Shown here piece by piece: positions 5,900-6,117 of a stretch of 6,117 bases of DNA. The position numbers were made by a program, and so were the translations under genes. The DNA is from Chloroflexota bacterium (GTDB lineage Bacteria > Chloroflexota > Limnocylindria > Limnocylindrales > CSP1-4). The notes below the pieces were generated by a model. The model had not been told where the DNA came from. It saw only the letters and a program-made list of their open reading frames with translations, and did not search any database. Position 1 is the stretch's first letter. Every line of letters starts with the position of its first letter. The stretch covers positions 1 through 6,117 of the forward strand of contig JACCVB010000050.1 in NCBI GenBank assembly GCA_013698385.1, read 5' to 3'.

Positions 5900-6117
5900 G
5901 CGAGTCGACAGACGAGCCGAAGGACCTTGTCGGCCTTGGTTCGCCGGACTGGGGTGGCTTCGACCGCGCTCGAACGCGCGGCCGTGGTGCCCGCGATGTC
6001 TGGAGCAGCTTTCGGACCGCGGCGCTGATCGGCTGGCAGATGGAGGCGAACTGGACGGACCCCGTCCTGTTCTTCATCTACTCGGTGGCGAAGCCCGTGT
6101 CGGGAGCGCTCATCCTG
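5896..6117 (+). CDS. ABC-2 type exporter permease, second subunit (first 74 residues, cut by the window edge)
   Basis: A frame open to the window end starts with GTG 5896, which overlaps the stop of the preceding permease in a four-base GTGA junction typical of coupled translation. The first ~37 residues are polar, beginning VSESTDEPKDL. They are followed by WQMEANWTDPVLFFIYSVAK and the start of a membrane segment, PVSGALIL. The W-Q-x-E-x-N-W-T-D-P pattern is familiar to me from second permeases of one-ATPase/two-permease ABC-2 systems, and the position supports this. No Shine-Dalgarno lies at normal distance (GGGAAGG at 5868-5874 is about 21 bases away), consistent with coupling to the upstream gene. 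The remaining ~200 residues lie outside the window. Confidence 0.82.
   Translation, partial: MSESTDEPKDLVGLGSPDWGGFDRARTRGRGARDVWSSFRTAALIGWQMEANWTDPVLFFIYSVAKPVSGALIL

Overview
This is a GC-rich window (roughly 70% G+C by eye) with short intergenic gaps and coding on both strands. It holds six protein genes, two of them cut by the window edges, and one decayed gene. The organism is a high-GC bacterium. The style of the ABC-2 exporter (one ATPase, two small permeases), the S9-peptidase remnant and the leaderless-looking starts would fit Chloroflexota (Limnocylindria/Ellin6529-like lineages), or less likely Actinomycetota. That placement is inference from memory of family styles, not a search result.

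Layout. Positions 1354 down to 1 (minus) carry the first 451 codons of a transketolase whose 3' end lies outside the window. Across a 73-bp divergent promoter region, a PfkB-family sugar/nucleoside kinase (1428-2438, plus) reads the other way; its context makes it a probable pseudouridine kinase (PsuK). Positions 2464-2924 (minus) hold the remains of an S9-family (prolyl-oligopeptidase-like) peptidase: the start and the extreme C-terminus are recognisable, but the middle, including the catalytic serine, is gone and the rest is broken by several frameshifts. From 2961 rightwards lies a compact plus-strand run: pseudouridine-5'-phosphate glycosidase (psuG, 2961-3932), an ABC exporter ATPase (3941-5020), a first ABC-2 permease (5021-5899), and the first 74 codons of a second ABC-2 permease (5896 to the window end). 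The junctions are 8 bp, 0 bp and a 4-bp overlap, so these four genes probably form one transcript.

How the genes work together. The PfkB kinase would phosphorylate pseudouridine and PsuG would split pseudouridine 5'-phosphate into uracil and ribose 5-phosphate. Transketolase, divergent from the kinase, uses ribose 5-phosphate in the pentose phosphate pathway, so the left two thirds reads as a small modified-nucleoside salvage locus feeding central carbon metabolism. The link to transketolase is an inference from adjacency. The ABC exporter follows psuG without a gap but has no evident tie to nucleoside breakdown; its substrate cannot be read from sequence.

I see no RNA genes, CRISPR, insertion sequences or phage genes. 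The most notable observations are the peptidase remnant between the two pseudouridine genes, a mirror-image pair of outward-facing TACGCT -10-like boxes at 2933-2954, a G-to-D change inside the ABC Walker A motif, and an insertion of about 8 residues next to the metal ligand in PsuG. I do not find a clearly new biological system here.
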